Positions 10,051-20,867 are shown, counted from the stretch's first letter. The stretch: 64,000 nt of DNA from Naematelia aurantialba (GCA_021527695.1 JAKFAO010000007.1:1302001-1366000); one strand, 5' to 3'. Notes: generated from the letters alone by a model not told the origin. Numbers and translations: made by a program.

Positions 10051-10477
10051 AACAGCGGCAAGTGAAGTTCATTGAGGTCAGAACTGCCCAGAGTCTGTTT
10101 ACAATATATTATTGCACAGTGCTTGTTCCCTCCTGGATCCTTGCACATACTCCCTGGAACAAGGACCGACAACTCGTCGATGACGACTCGTCAATGCAAC
10201 GGTTGCCAGTGAGACTGAATGATGTAACAAGGCAACGGATGTCACTGCCTGCTCCCCGCCACTCAAAGGTATGCGTCTTGAAACGAATCGTACTGTATTT
10301 GTGTCGACTGAGCTTCCAATGGTGTAAAGGTACGTTGATCCCGCGACGAGTTGCCATCAAGTTCGCGTGTAATGGGTCCGCTTTGCAGATTCAGATGTAT
10401 GCATGAGGCGCGAATGTCGTGCATAAGAGCATCAGTCTGAGTATCAAAGTAAATTTCCCAGTGACAGCCAAAGTTGA

Positions 10478-12039
10478 TCACGGAGAGCCAGGGAAAGAAG
10501 GATAGAGAAGGGGTTCGTGTTCTCTCAGATGATCCTCTTCGGACAAGACGGGGGACTGGAACAAGATTGTCGATGTGTAAGGCGAAGGCAAGAGGTGAGG
10601 CCAAGCGGGAGAAGACATGGGATCATTGGACAACGTTGTCGGGTGGCCAAAGGGCGGTGTGGTGCTACTGAGAGACGCAGTGATTTCTGGCGGGGATGAA
10701 GTGACTTCACTACGAGTCGTCCTGGATTCACTAGACGACCGTGTCAGGGCACTCGGAGACGGCGTCATGGCACCGGGAGAAGGCATAAAAATGACATAGG
10801 GCGACGTGAGATGGGACGCGTCGGTGTCGGACAGAGAGCTCTCACTGTGCCGCCTAGTGTAGGGAGTGAATCTAGGAGATATAGTGCTCCCTGGCTGGTC
10901 GATAAGTGAGCGTAGTTCGGATAGATCTGGCAATAAGCCATGACTGAAGGACACGGTCACGCAAAAGACCTCCTCGGTGTCTTTGCTGGGTACGAAAACC
11001 TGGCACTGTAAGCCGGAGTTGCCACTTTCCAACCACTTGAGCGTTGCTTTTTTGACAAACGGCCGCACCAGCTGTTGCGACAGGTTGGGGCTCTTAATCC
11101 CGAGCGTGAATGCACCTTCCAGCCGCTGGCGCACGGCACTCGTCGCTTCCTGGCGAGAGGAGATGAGTATGCCTCGAGACGGCCGCCACTGGCTGATCGC
11201 GATGGTCGTCAATTGAGACGCACGCTGGAAGTCTACGGCTGGGTCCAACTGCACGTGCACGCCGTCAACACCTAGACTGCTCACGCGCGTCGTGCTGCCA
11301 GTAGTGCCAGCTGTGGCGCTCTCAAGCGCCGCTCTCGTAGCTCCATCGCTGTTGGCTCGGCGAGGTACGGAGACCGGCCGCTCTGAATGCCACAACCCCG
11401 AGTCCTGGGTGGTCTGGGCCGTGCCGCTAGGCGGGTCCCCAAATTCCGTAGTCAGGGAGAGGCGCGGTGGACCGGGAGCATCGGTTCTAGGGGAGTCATC
11501 AGCAATGGGGATAGTGGAGGGTGGAGGAACCGGTGTGGAGGTTTCAATGTCAAGCCCGACTATTTGCGGCGAACTGGGAAGCTCCTCGTACCCGAGCGCA
11601 GTAGGGCCAGTGGAGTGTCCTCGGGAGGGAAAGAAGATGCTAGACAGCGTTGCTGCCCTCTTGGGCCGCGTTCTAGTCCACATGTGGCGGTTTGGCCAAG
11701 GGCTCGATTGTGAAGAGCCAAGTGGGGAATCAAGCGGTTGATGCAAGGGCCTACGAGCAGACGACGATTCGCTATATACTGTAAGTTTGTGCTGCTTCGT
11801 CATGTAGAAGCCGAGGGTTCCATCACTGACTTCGAGAAGGGGACTTCGTGGGGACTGCTGAGACCGGGTTTCCGCTGGAGTGACCGCGCAGTCCGGGCAG
11901 AGGCCCATGGCCTGCGGGTCGGAATAATTTACAGTTCGACAAGCTCGTCGGGCCGTTGTACCTTCTCACCGAGCAGCCCCATACTAGAAGGCAGCGGCTT
12001 GGTGGTCGGAACATCATGCCAATGAAAGGAGCCACTCAT
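10478..12039 (-). CDS. Family B paralogue 1, unknown function, probably spliced
   Basis: The long frame 11908-10478 holds the family B core: GVHVQLDPAVDFQRA, a helix, then ALEGAFTLGI-like and LVRPFVKKATLKW, followed by a beta segment (LQCQVFVPS..FCVTVSFSHG) and a Ser/Pro/Thr-rich tail of about 150 residues. An upstream frame (ATG 12039) reads MSGSFHWHD and ends DELVEL with a GTAAAT donor at about 11931. Splicing to a TCAG acceptor before GAT GGA ACC would give a continuous protein whose DGTLGFYM stretch fits the strand that precedes the core in the other copies. A low-complexity insertion of about 130 residues separates that strand from the core. The exact junction is uncertain, as is the 5' end. 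Function unknown. Confidence 0.55.
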
Positions 12040-12431
12040 TACAAGTAACCTTGCGGGCTCCCTCTTCGGAGCATAATAGCACACAGAGGTTTGGCTGCGA
12101 TTCATCCAACTCGGTGGCAACGGCGTGAACAAGATGGGACGGAGACCATCGAGATCAGAACGCAACGAATGCCAACCCAGCACCTTGGCAGGGTTCCCAG
12201 GCGAGGTTATGCAAACTCGAACAGTGGCTGTTCACGAGTAAATTGTGTGTGAATAATCGAGCAACTCCGCTAATAATGCGACGGCACATGCTCACTTTCT
12301 GAAGAAGAACTAGAAGGCACTGGTCAAAACACCTGCATAGGCTCACAAGTCCATAATGGCCCAACCATACGTCATTCAGCAAGGCAAACTGCGGAGCCCG
12401 AAGTAAGTACGCTCAGTTGCCGTCTGGACAG
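12040..12431. other. Intergenic between family B copies 1 and 2
   Basis: No gene or clear signal seen. Confidence 0.4.
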
Positions 12432-13124
12432 TCAAGCGTAAGGACGTGTTGGAAAGTGGCTCCCCCGCTTTCGTGTTGCAGATCCACGGACAGTCGCTGT
12501 GGACTGTCGTGTGACTGTCCTATGTTCCTGTGAGCCTGTTGACGGCCCACGCGCGGCGCTTCCAGAAGGGTCTTGAGAGCCCTCTTCGCAGCCGTGCCGA
12601 ACGGCGATGCTGTTCATGCTCGCAGCCGAGCCGGATGTGTCCACATCGTCAAACACCATGTCTACGGAAAACGTTTCTATCCTCGGAGTCGCGTTGCTGT
12701 TGCACAGTGAGGTCCGTGCGCCAAGAATCGTCGAAGGGTTCCTGTAGACAGTGAGCGTGATTGTGTGTTTGTCACTGGGTTGGAGGAGCGGATGCTGAGC
12801 TAGGTAGCGCGGGACAGCTGAGATCGATGATCGGATGGCACTCCCGAGGGCCCTGAATGTCTTCCTGTCACGTCTCCTGGCGGAGAAGGGGCATTCCGAC
12901 AACAGTGACTGCCAGGCCGCGAGAAACAGGGGATCAAACGTGTACCCCGCAGTCGCATCGTGCTTATCGGGGAACTGTCTGTGTATGAGATACCCAAAAT
13001 CGCCAACAGCGGCATGGCGGTGAGATCGGTCGGAGTAAAGATTTGCAAATTTGGGTACGGATCCTGAACGAAACGCATCTTCAAGAGCACCAGCTTCGCT
13101 GAGGGGTCGGTAAGTCCTGGACAT
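12432..13124 (-). CDS. Family B paralogue 2, unknown function
   Basis: 230 residues, intronless. N-terminal half: GALEDAFRSGSVP, a strand with GDFGYLIHRQFPDKHD, then Y61 followed ten residues later by W71 (FLAAWQSLL), a helix ending in SISAVPRYLAQHPLLQP (near 101-116), and the strand HTITLTV. The tail from about 160 is Ser/Arg-rich and basic (SATRKRGSHFP). The neighbour at 13680 has Y61, W71 and the segment SQVPAYLDENPSVQP at the same positions, so the two are clearly paralogous. No signal peptide, membrane helix or known motif. Function unknown. Confidence 0.72.
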   Translation of the reverse strand: MSRTYRPLSEAGALEDAFRSGSVPKFANLYSDRSHRHAAVGDFGYLIHRQFPDKHDATAGYTFDPLFLAAWQSLLSECPFSARRRDRKTFRALGSAIRSSISAVPRYLAQHPLLQPSDKHTITLTVYRNPSTILGARTSLCNSNATPRIETFSVDMVFDDVDTSGSAASMNSIAVRHGCEEGSQDPSGSAARGPSTGSQEHRTVTRQSTATVRGSATRKRGSHFPTRPYA

Positions 13125-13679
13125 GGTGTCGCCGGTACGGTTCGTCGCGACTTGGTAGAGCTGTAGCCCAGGGGAAGGGGGGGAGGGGACAGAAGTCTCT
13201 ACTTGTATGTGAACGAGAAGCGGTAGCTGGAACCAGGCTCGAAAGATCCTTTTACGTCGCAGCAGCCTTTGTTGGTGAGGATGGCGATTGGACCAAGGAG
13301 ATACTCCAAATCAGAAGGCGATGGTCAACTGATCCGCATGCTTCTCTGAAAGGGGAGGTTTTCATCCCCCGCTTATCCGCTGATCCTATGTAAAGGTCGT
13401 ATGTTACACCACAGCTCCATTGCTCAGCCCGCACGGCATGGCTGCCTTTTCATTCTGGCTGCTGACTCAAAAGGAGGAGCGAGGGGCCGCGAGAAAGCAA
13501 GATATGTGTGCAGGGTTTCCTGGAGAAGATATCTGCATCGGGTCTGTCTCACCATGCGCATTTTTACAGCAACGAGCAACGGTGAGGCCAAGGGAGAGGG
13601 AAAGCCCGTTCCAAAAAAGTATGGCCCGTCCTGGGAAGGTGACGTGGTAGGAATGTGTGTGTATTTGCAGCCGCACCCC
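13125..13679. other. Intergenic between family B copies 2 and 3
   Basis: No gene supported. A weak TATA-like word (ACATACAAG on the minus strand, about 13201-13209) lies about 80 bases before the copy 2 start. Confidence 0.4.
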
Positions 13680-14267
13680 CTAGTCAACCGAATCCCTGGT
13701 AGGAACGCCTGACGACGTGCCGAATTGCGACGTAGCCATGGAGTCCCTGTTACCTAGAGGCGCGAAGCCTATACTGTCGCTGTCCGTTGTGCTCACATGA
13801 TCCACAAAGTCGATTTGCATCTCGACGCCCACCGTTTCTTGGGGCTCAGAACAAGTGCACGTCCAGTGAAAGAGCCGAGGACTCCAATCTACATCCAGGG
13901 AGATGCTTCGGTCCTCTCTTGGCTGGACACTGGGGTTCTCGTCCAGGTAGGCAGGGACTTGTGAGAGCGACGACCAAATTTTGCCCCACAGCTTCTGGCA
14001 GGACTTGTCGTTGACCGCTTCGACGTGTAGGTCTTGCCGTGACATAACGGCTTTCCACGCGGCGATAGTAGTCGAGTCGATTTCGTAGGTGACTTCCGGG
14101 TCGGTCTTATCTGGGAAGGTCCCCGCTATGGAGTATATAAAGTGGGACTCTTGAGGAGTCTTCTTGACCCTGTACCGAACATCTGGCTTAGAGCCCGAGC
14201 TTGTAGCTCTTTCAAAGACCCCAGGGTCCTTAAGAAGCTTGTTAGTGCTGGACGTTTCGTTGTACAT
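13680..14267 (-). CDS. Family B paralogue 3, unknown function
   Basis: 195 residues, intronless. Order: PGVFERATSSGSKPDVRY (leader helix and strand), SHFIYSIAGTFPDKTD, Y61, W71 (IAAWKAVMSR), a helix with LWGKIWSSLSQVPAYLDENP, the strand RSISLDVDW, then FHWTCTC and VEMQIDFVDH, and a short Ser/Thr-rich tail. The FPDK word is shared with copy 2 (FPDKHD). Start chosen at 14267, about 60 bases downstream of a clear TATATAAG box. Function unknown. Confidence 0.72.
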   Translation of the reverse strand: MYNETSSTNKLLKDPGVFERATSSGSKPDVRYRVKKTPQESHFIYSIAGTFPDKTDPEVTYEIDSTTIAAWKAVMSRQDLHVEAVNDKSCQKLWGKIWSSLSQVPAYLDENPSVQPREDRSISLDVDWSPRLFHWTCTCSEPQETVGVEMQIDFVDHVSTTDSDSIGFAPLGNRDSMATSQFGTSSGVPTRDSVD

Positions 14268-14874
14268 GGTATGGTCTCTCTTCGTTCTCGAAATATGTAG
14301 TACAGGTGGGAGGGCAGGGGAGTCTTATATACCATAAGCTGAAGAGGCGGTCGAACGTCGAGCTGGTACGATCCTTTGCCCTGTGCTCAGCAGATATGAC
14401 CCCCAACGGCGTTTGCTCCCCGGCCAGGAATTGGCAGGGCTAGGACCGACCGAGCTACGGCTTCCCGGAAAGGAAGTCCTCCCACCCCCGGCGGCTTCGC
14501 TGAGAAAGACTGTGGTTCTTCCACGTTCGCCGCTCTCCTCTGCTCCAGTACAAAGCCTAAAGCCTTCTCACGTAGGCTGTAGGATCACGTTGTCGATGAG
14601 GGCCTCCTTTCACCGAGAGAGTGAACCGATGAACCAGAGGCATTCGAAGGGGCAGCGCCTTCGGTCTCTGACACTATCTACACAAGCTCCGAGCCGCCAC
14701 CGATGGTCCGTGCGCTGGTGACGCTGGTTGCATTCTTCCCACTCCGAGAATGAGGTCTTCCATCGTACGTTGCCTTGGTGCCTTCCGTCGGCAAGTCTCG
14801 CACGCTCCGGGCCCGATACCCCGGTCTGCATCCCCAGCTCGATTCACACTGCGCCGACTAGGTTTCCCAGGCTG
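14268..14874. other. Intergenic between family B copies 3 and 4
   Basis: About 600 bases; only the TATA box near 14324 stands out. Open frames on the plus strand here have no recognisable content. Confidence 0.4.
14324..14331 (-). promoter_or_regulatory. TATA box of family B copy 3
   Basis: The minus strand reads TATATAAG about 60 bases upstream of the ATG at 14267. Confidence 0.5.
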
Positions 14875-15708
14875 TCAGATCGCATACCCCACCACTTCAT
14901 CTTCGTGCCCGCACCACTCGTGCTCGCTGGGACTGGCTGCGTCATCCCAGAAAGATAACACTGTACCGTCTTTGGAAGGTGACAGGTGTTGTTGGCGGGT
15001 TTCCGTGAGAGGGGTGATGGGGGGCTCCGAGTCCACCTCGGAATGGATCGAAGACGTTTCGTACCCCTCGTTCTCGGGGACCAGAGGCGAATGCGCCTGG
15101 CCACGATGGCTCAGTGCATGGCCTTGACACGTGCTCTCGTCTCCTTCGCTGTCGTATTCACTGTCGCCCAGGCCGCTGGCAAAGCTCAGCGGCTCCTTGA
15201 CGTCGTCCAGTTCATATGAATCCGCCTCAATCTGCACGCGTCCCATCACAAAGTTGATATCGGCATGGCGCTTCCGCCCGAGTAAGCCGAACTTCACAGC
15301 CCTGGAGAGGTAGAAATTTCGGAAAGTCTTTGACGACCCCTTGTCCTCCTTGGCCAGTTGTAGCTCGTCGGCGGCCTGTGATAGAGATTCCCGTGCAGCT
15401 GCTTGGATCGTGTGTGGCCACTCTCCGCTCCGGCGGACCTTGAGATCGTACGCGTTCAACCGATCAGCCCAGGTTTCAACGAGCTCGTCACTCAACACGT
15501 AATGGACGGTCTGTGATCCACCTTCTCCACTTCCTTCCGTGGAGCAGAGGCCATGAGAATAAGAGTAGGAACAATCGATAGAGGCGGAAAAGCACCACCG
15601 GCCGTTGGCCTTGCGAACGCCAGCCGTAATCGGCGGGTATGCGCCGGCGTCTTCGAGTCGCCGTACGCCCTCGGCAGAATCGATCGTCACCGTCGTGACG
15701 CCCGTCAT
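14875..15708 (-). CDS. Family B paralogue 4, unknown function
   Basis: 277 residues from the ATG at 15708. The frame is open back to 16041, but the family pattern starts at 15708 (TIDSAEGVRRLEDAGAYPP, which pairs with HVDSADTVRETYRTGSYPT in copy 5) and a TATAAGG box lies about 60 bases upstream, as in copy 3. Then WCFSASIDCSYSYSHG, Y70 and W80 (VHYVLSDELVETW), two helices, and a strand region ending VQIEADSY. The tail is acidic and Ser-rich (GDSEYDSEGDES). Intronless. Function unknown. Confidence 0.68.
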   Translation of the reverse strand: MTGVTTVTIDSAEGVRRLEDAGAYPPITAGVRKANGRWCFSASIDCSYSYSHGLCSTEGSGEGGSQTVHYVLSDELVETWADRLNAYDLKVRRSGEWPHTIQAAARESLSQAADELQLAKEDKGSSKTFRNFYLSRAVKFGLLGRKRHADINFVMGRVQIEADSYELDDVKEPLSFASGLGDSEYDSEGDESTCQGHALSHRGQAHSPLVPENEGYETSSIHSEVDSEPPITPLTETRQQHLSPSKDGTVLSFWDDAASPSEHEWCGHEDEVVGYAI

Positions 15709-15767
15709 GGTATGGCGTGGACGGAGGCTGCTCCCAATAGAGAGCACTCGGGTCCGCGCGAGTGTTA

Positions 15768-15774
15768 CCTTATA
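15768..15774 (-). promoter_or_regulatory. TATA box of family B copy 4
   Basis: The minus strand reads TATAAGG, about 60 bases before the chosen ATG at 15708; the spacing equals that of copy 3 and supports the downstream start. Confidence 0.45.
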
Positions 15775-16095
15775 CTGTATCTGCAGCGGTCGCCGCCCAA
15801 AGTCGCCACCCCAGAGTCTTGATAAATGGAAAGCGACGGAATGGCGGATAATGGAAAGCGACGGAAGGGCCGCCAAATCTAGTACGACCGGATGGCCCAC
15901 CTCGCCTTCTAGGTCAACTACAGCACAATGGACGAGGATCCGGAGCGGAGCGATCACGGCTCGAAGGCGCTCATCCTCTGTTAGAAGTGTCCTGCCGTTT
16001 CGGCGATCTAGTCGTGGACGTTTCAGTCCTTGTGTGCTCATAAAGGGGCCGTCATCAAGGTTGCATACAAGTACATCGTGCTCCTGTGTTGCGCG

Positions 16096-17094
16096 TCAAG
16101 GTCCCAGGTACGCGTCTTCGGGGATAAGTGAATCAGTGCTCCATTCTGATTGGGAATCGTTACGAAACACGATGGGAGAAACCGGGGCAGCAGAATTCGC
16201 CGAGTCAGAGGACTTACTGGCCAGCAGTCTCCCAGGAGAGACCGACAGACCGCGCGGGGACGCTACGACCGGGACTGCCGAGATCGCCGTCGTGAACGAC
16301 TCTCTCTGGCTGGACACCGCGCTTCCGTCTGACCGTGCGCTGCCCATCTGGCTGGGAGCGGTGATGAACGAGCCTCGAGATGAACCGCCGTACCGACTTG
16401 CTCCGGAGCCACCGAGTGTGCTTGGCGATTCGACGCGAATCGACGAGACAGGGAGAGGTAAATGCGCCGCGAGCCCGCCGCTGCAATTCGCAAAACGAGC
16501 AGATCCGGTGTGAGAGACGGGCAGAAGGGATTCTTGCGAGGCGGTCCCGCTGCTGGTGCTCGGCGCAGACAGTGACAGTGACAGTGCAGGACTGTCACTG
16601 TCAGCGTCAGCCAAGAAATGGACACTGGAGGAGGTATCGCTCCCGCCTGTACTTGTCGCGTTCTCCAGAAACCAGACGAAGAGGGTTCTATTGGAGTGCA
16701 CGATTCTACCGCGAATCTTCAATGCCACTGTATATTCGAGCGGGGAGACGGAACTGATTTCGGTCTTTCTAACCGTCACCTTGTCTGCCAGATGCGTGTA
16801 GCTCTGGTTGATAAAATGAGTGATTGTTCTGAAGCACTCTTCCTTTGTCGTGTCCAACATGATGGTCTGCCTTTCCAAGTCCTCCCCCCAAGTGGAAATG
16901 ATGTCCGCACCCAGACGGTATTTTATCGGCTTGCCTTGAGCATGCTTGAAATCAGTCTCTACTCGCACGGTAAGCTGGGGATCGTCCCCGTTTGACCAAG
17001 CCACAACAGCCGTCGGATAGGAGCCAGTTCTATACGTTTCCCGCACAGTGTCGGCCGAGTCAACATGGACGATGTGCCAACAGGTTGATGACAT
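16096..17094 (-). CDS. Family B paralogue 5, unknown function
   Basis: 332 residues, intronless. Blocks: HIVHVDSADTVRETYRTGSYPT, strand QLTVRVETDF, Y59 and W69 (IKYRLGADIISTWGEDL), helix ECFRTITHFINQSYTHL, two strands (EYTVALKIRGRI, RTLFVWFLEN), then a tail of about 190 residues almost wholly Ser, Pro, Ala, Gly and Asp, without structure. The IDSAE/VDSAD word and the Y-x9-W spacing tie it to copy 4. Outermost copy of the array. No signal or membrane segment. Function unknown. Confidence 0.72.
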   Translation of the reverse strand: MSSTCWHIVHVDSADTVRETYRTGSYPTAVVAWSNGDDPQLTVRVETDFKHAQGKPIKYRLGADIISTWGEDLERQTIMLDTTKEECFRTITHFINQSYTHLADKVTVRKTEISSVSPLEYTVALKIRGRIVHSNRTLFVWFLENATSTGGSDTSSSVHFLADADSDSPALSLSLSAPSTSSGTASQESLLPVSHTGSARFANCSGGLAAHLPLPVSSIRVESPSTLGGSGASRYGGSSRGSFITAPSQMGSARSDGSAVSSQRESFTTAISAVPVVASPRGLSVSPGRLLASKSSDSANSAAPVSPIVFRNDSQSEWSTDSLIPEDAYLGP

Positions 17095-17401
17095 GACTTT
17101 GTGATCTGCCGACTGGAAAGTAGGTAACGAGGAATAAGACGATCAAGTGAGGGCAGCGGGAACATTATGAGGCTGAGGATTCAGACTTTATGGGACAGCT
17201 ATGTTGATACTCAGATAGCCCAAGGGTATGGGAATATGCGGCGAAATCGATCCGGTACGTCTCCCAAAGGTACCATGCCTAGCGTTCAGCGTTCGCCGAG
17301 ATAGCGGGACGTCCTTCCTCTGACCTACCCTGACTACAACTCGCCTTCGTGGAGAGGCCCGAGTTAGCCGAAGGATGCAACAGATGCATGCCTGGGCAAC
17401 G

Positions 17402-17822
17402 TCAGTCGAGCACATACTCCATGTGCAGCTGGTAGTTCTCCTTCAGATCCATGTAATGCGCACACCGTCTTTGCCGCGCGACCTGCTGTTCCTGCTTGAT
17501 CAGGTTTCTTTCACGGTGGTATATTTCGACGCACCTGGGTAAGCTCTGTTTCATACCATACGTAGTGTCGACCATGTTTGACCTCGGCGGACTCTCTCCC
17601 AATCGCGCCGCAGTCGTTTTCACTTCCGGTGACAAGTCCTTTATCGCACCCTGTTCCTGTTTGTTTCCGTCGTGCTCCGCGCCCGACTCCCCGCCGTCGT
17701 CCAGGTTGTCTGGGGATCTTGATTTGCAATTCGGGCATGGGCATTAACTCGTTGTGTTCCGTAGAGTGGCAAAAATTGCTGAGAGATGAGACCGGAAAGC
17801 ACATGGGAGACGCAGCTCGCAC
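17402..17822 (-). CDS. Possible small protein with Cys pairs, unrecognised
   Basis: The minus strand frame ending at 17402 is open from about 17740 and reads CPCPNCKSRSPD, an acidic/Gln linker, then a charged helical C-terminus (HRERNLIKQEQQVARQRR) ending LHMEYVLD. No ATG opens this frame at its 5' end, so a 5' exon from the overlapping frame near 17822 would be needed. The CPCPNC word could be half of a zinc site. A real but incompletely resolved gene is possible; chance coding cannot be excluded. Confidence 0.3.
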
Positions 17823-17898
17823 GGCGGGTGGAGGCGATGCCTGAGAAGAGGGTGGTTCGAGCTCGGTCTCCCGCCCTATGAAGTTACGTCAAAATGAA

Positions 17899-19463
17899 TT
17901 ACTTTGCAGAGCGACGTGTCTCACGACTGAGATGATCGCGTGCCCATCGAAAGCCAAAGTAACTTTCCTCCGTCCCACAAATCAGGGAGCTAGACTTGGC
18001 TTGACTGGATGGGCCTGAGATCTGATCTCGTTGAAGATGCATGACTGCATCGAGCACTTCGTGGTGGGGATTCCCGTCAGTGGCAATTTCCAAATCGTCG
18101 TCGTCATCAAACGCGCCTGCCTGCCGAGTCTCGGGATGTAATGGCGCACATGGAGACGATTTGTCAGGTGTCATTAAAGCCTCCTGTTTCCATGGATACC
18201 AATCGGTACTGTATTTATCCTCGTCGGCTTGGAAGACATCCGCTTTGAAAGGGTCCGTTTCCGAAGCAGGTGGCGAAATGTCGTCCCTTCCAGAGTGATT
18301 TGCAATCAATGGAGCGAGTGGCTTAGGCGGTCGAGGTGTGCTGAAGCTGGTAGAGAGCTGGGCATGCTCATTAGACGTTACACCCTGCTCGACAGGTTTA
18401 TGTCGTAGAGCTCCGGATGACGGACGAATCTTGAACGGGGTCGGCAATCTTGCTTGTATGCTTCGGGACCTCCGGGCGGCAACGCTGGTGATCGGCGAGC
18501 TGGGGTGACGTGTCTGATCATTCAGCGCTTCTTCGAGACTCCAGTAGAGGGTTGTTGCATCTTTCGTAGGAGTCGGCGGAGGCGCCTGACCTTGGCTTGG
18601 ACGGAATGGAGCTCCCAACGAGGAGCGCGTTGGTTGCCGCTGCCACAAAAGCTGGTGAACGGGAGACCGTGAGCCGGAGTTCGAGCTCGAACGCATGTCC
18701 ACCAAATCGTTGAGCGGTACCTCGATCTCCTTGTATGTCGCTCTTACGGTCGGCAGGCTTGCATCTTCTTCTCCAGAAGAGCTTGGCATTTTCTTAGATC
18801 CTGAGTACACCGGCAAATTGTCGATTCGGTCCATCTGCCTCACGACGAAGACATCTCCTTGGCTGATGGGCAAGATAGGCATCGCGTCGGGCGATGGGAT
18901 AGGAGTTTCCACTGGCGACTGGACAGAAGAGGACAGCTGAACCTCGTCCGGGTCAGGCAGATCTGAAATAGGTATGGAAGAGGAGCTCGCATTCTCGGCG
19001 AATCTGACGTGTTGCGAGAATTTGCGAGGAGTCGATTGCCTACCGATACTCTATCGCTATCAACAGGCATGTGCTTCACAAACCTCATCAAGCTGACCTT
19101 ACTACCAGATCTAACGGCCTTCTTGCGAGCAGGAGTACCTTGCATTCCCATGCCCAGTCTTTTCTTGCTTGTGGGGTGGCCACTGATCGAAGCTGTTTTG
19201 GGCTGGCGTCGCCATGTCGACAAGCCGGAAGCGGTGACCTGGGTGTAGGAGATGGGATTCGAGCGGGACGTAGATTTACGTGCAGTAAGGGTCTTCCGCG
19301 GGGACCCTGAGAGGAGGGAGGTCGGCGGTTTAGGTATTGGGGTCGGGGAGGAAGGAAGAACGGCGAGCATCCCCATGATGAGACCTGCCTTGAGAGGAAG
19401 CGAGGCTATTATCTCAGCCGGAGGGGCAGACCTGGCAGGGACGTATTGTAGACTGAGGTGCAT
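17899..19463 (-). CDS. Disordered protein of unknown function
   Basis: Two exons, 19463-19044 and 18993-17899, joined over a 50-nt intron (GTAGGC...CCGAG), giving about 504 residues. The protein is rich in Ser, Pro, Arg and Lys, with no folded domain I recognise. Features: a basic N-terminal third (SPRKTLTARKSTSRSNP), many S/T-P sites, an acidic patch (FDDDDDLEIATD), and an ordered-looking C-terminus (ESYFGFRWARDHLSRETRR). The many S/T-P sites suggest a substrate of proline-directed kinases, which is inference only. Upstream Met alternatives exist at 19376 and 19370. The splice junction is tentative because the donor is not strong. Confidence 0.5.
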
Positions 19464-19696
19464 CTCGCACAGCTGGCGTACGAGAGGAAAGGGGGATGGA
19501 GTGACGATAGGAAGGAAGGAAGAGAAGAAAGCAACGAAGAAAGAAATTCAGGGGAGTATAAGCGGTATCCTTGAGGCGATTGTCGTGTCCATCATCTCCG
19601 TCAAGCATTGTATTTTAGAAGCGAGCGAGCTCGTTGTCATACTACAACATGAACATACATGCAGATAACAGGTGTCCCGCTGGGAAAGAACGAGTC

Positions 19697-20867
19697 TCAA
19701 GCCGCATACTGCTCTGTTAGCACAGTCCTGCTGGATCTCGAGACCATACTCACTCTAGTGAATGTCCTTCCGAAAAAGTCGTCCATTCCCGACCTCTTTT
19801 GTGAAGGATCTGTCTTGGGCTTGAACATGGCCTTGACAGCATCGCTCATACCCGCCTGAGCAGCGAGCCGCTTCTGCTCCTGCTCGGCCAGCTTGTCGTG
19901 GACTGAACGGACCAGCGAGTTTTGGATGACTGGTGGTGTCGCTCGTCCTCCTGGAGCGGGCGATGCCGAGTTGCGCGGTATAGGGGAATCAGCGGATGGC
20001 CGTGCGACCTTCTTCGCTGGTTCTGCCTCGGTGGATGTGGGCGCCGCTTCCGTTATGGCTGATGTGGCTTTTCGCTTCTTGCTTGATTTGGCAGCGGCTC
20101 TACTGGCAAGTGAGTTGTCGAGCAATACCTCTTGAACAGCTCGAGTAGGGTTGATAGGGAGGATGCTGGTTGGCTTGGTGGGCTCGACGGGCTTGCCGCA
20201 GTTTGGGCAGGCGACTTCCTCCTTGACTTCCGAAGAGACGGGTTTCGCCTCGTCTGCCTTGTCGTCTTTGCTCGCTGCGGATGCTGCGACGCCTCTCGTC
20301 AGGTTGGGTATGACTGCCCGGATAGCAGCGTCGGAGAACACGCAGCCACACGGTCGAAGTGCGATGAAAGGGACAGTTCCAGACATCTCCTTGAGCGATA
20401 ATGGGCATACGAACGGGGCACGGGATGGGATGTCGGCGGTGGTGGACGATACTGAAGCGGTGTAGCTTGGGTTAGGTGTGAGATTCAGGGTCATCAGGTC
20501 CTACACAGAAGAATATCAGCCAAGTAACTCCAGCCGAGTCCCGCTCAGACAGATATCGCACCTTGACACCTTTGAGATATCCGCATATCTGGTCGCCATC
20601 TCCGTACGTGGTCCGGTCGATAAAGTACTCGATAATGGCGTCTTTATTGTACAGTTTCCCCAGAGGGTCAAGCACGACGGGACGTGACAGGGGTCGCTAT
20701 CAAGTTTGGTCAGCGTGAACACCCCGGCACGGAACAAGCTGCCTCACCTTGCTTAGGGCGCAGAGGAAGAACAATTCTCTCAACAGAGCTTTATCGGTCT
20801 GCTCTGCCTTGGCCTTGGTCTTGACCAGATCGCGACGGTCTGGAATTGAGCCGCCGTCAGCACCCAT
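19697..20867 (-). CDS. Rtf2-like replication termination factor
   Basis: Homologue of Rtf2, a nuclear protein with a RING-related fold that acts at stalled or programmed-arrested forks. Exons: 20867-20748, 20696-20562, 20500-19697; about 352 residues. The start MGADGGSIPDRRDLVK is the highly conserved Rtf2 N-terminus. LSRPVVLDPLGKLYNKDAII matches the first half of the Rtf2 RING-like module, and FVCPLSLKEMSG...LRPCGCVFSDAAI the second. CPNCGKPV gives the late Cys pair. The C-terminal half is Lys/Ala/Pro-rich, ending DDFFGRTFTR. A strong donor-like GTGAGTATGG follows TFTR (about 19751), so the last dozen residues up to 19697 may be replaced by a short further exon. Confidence 0.85.

Noticed and set aside
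15709..16041. N-terminal extension of family B copy 4
   Set aside because: The family pattern and a TATA box place the start at 15708; the extension lies where the promoter is expected and has no counterpart in other copies.
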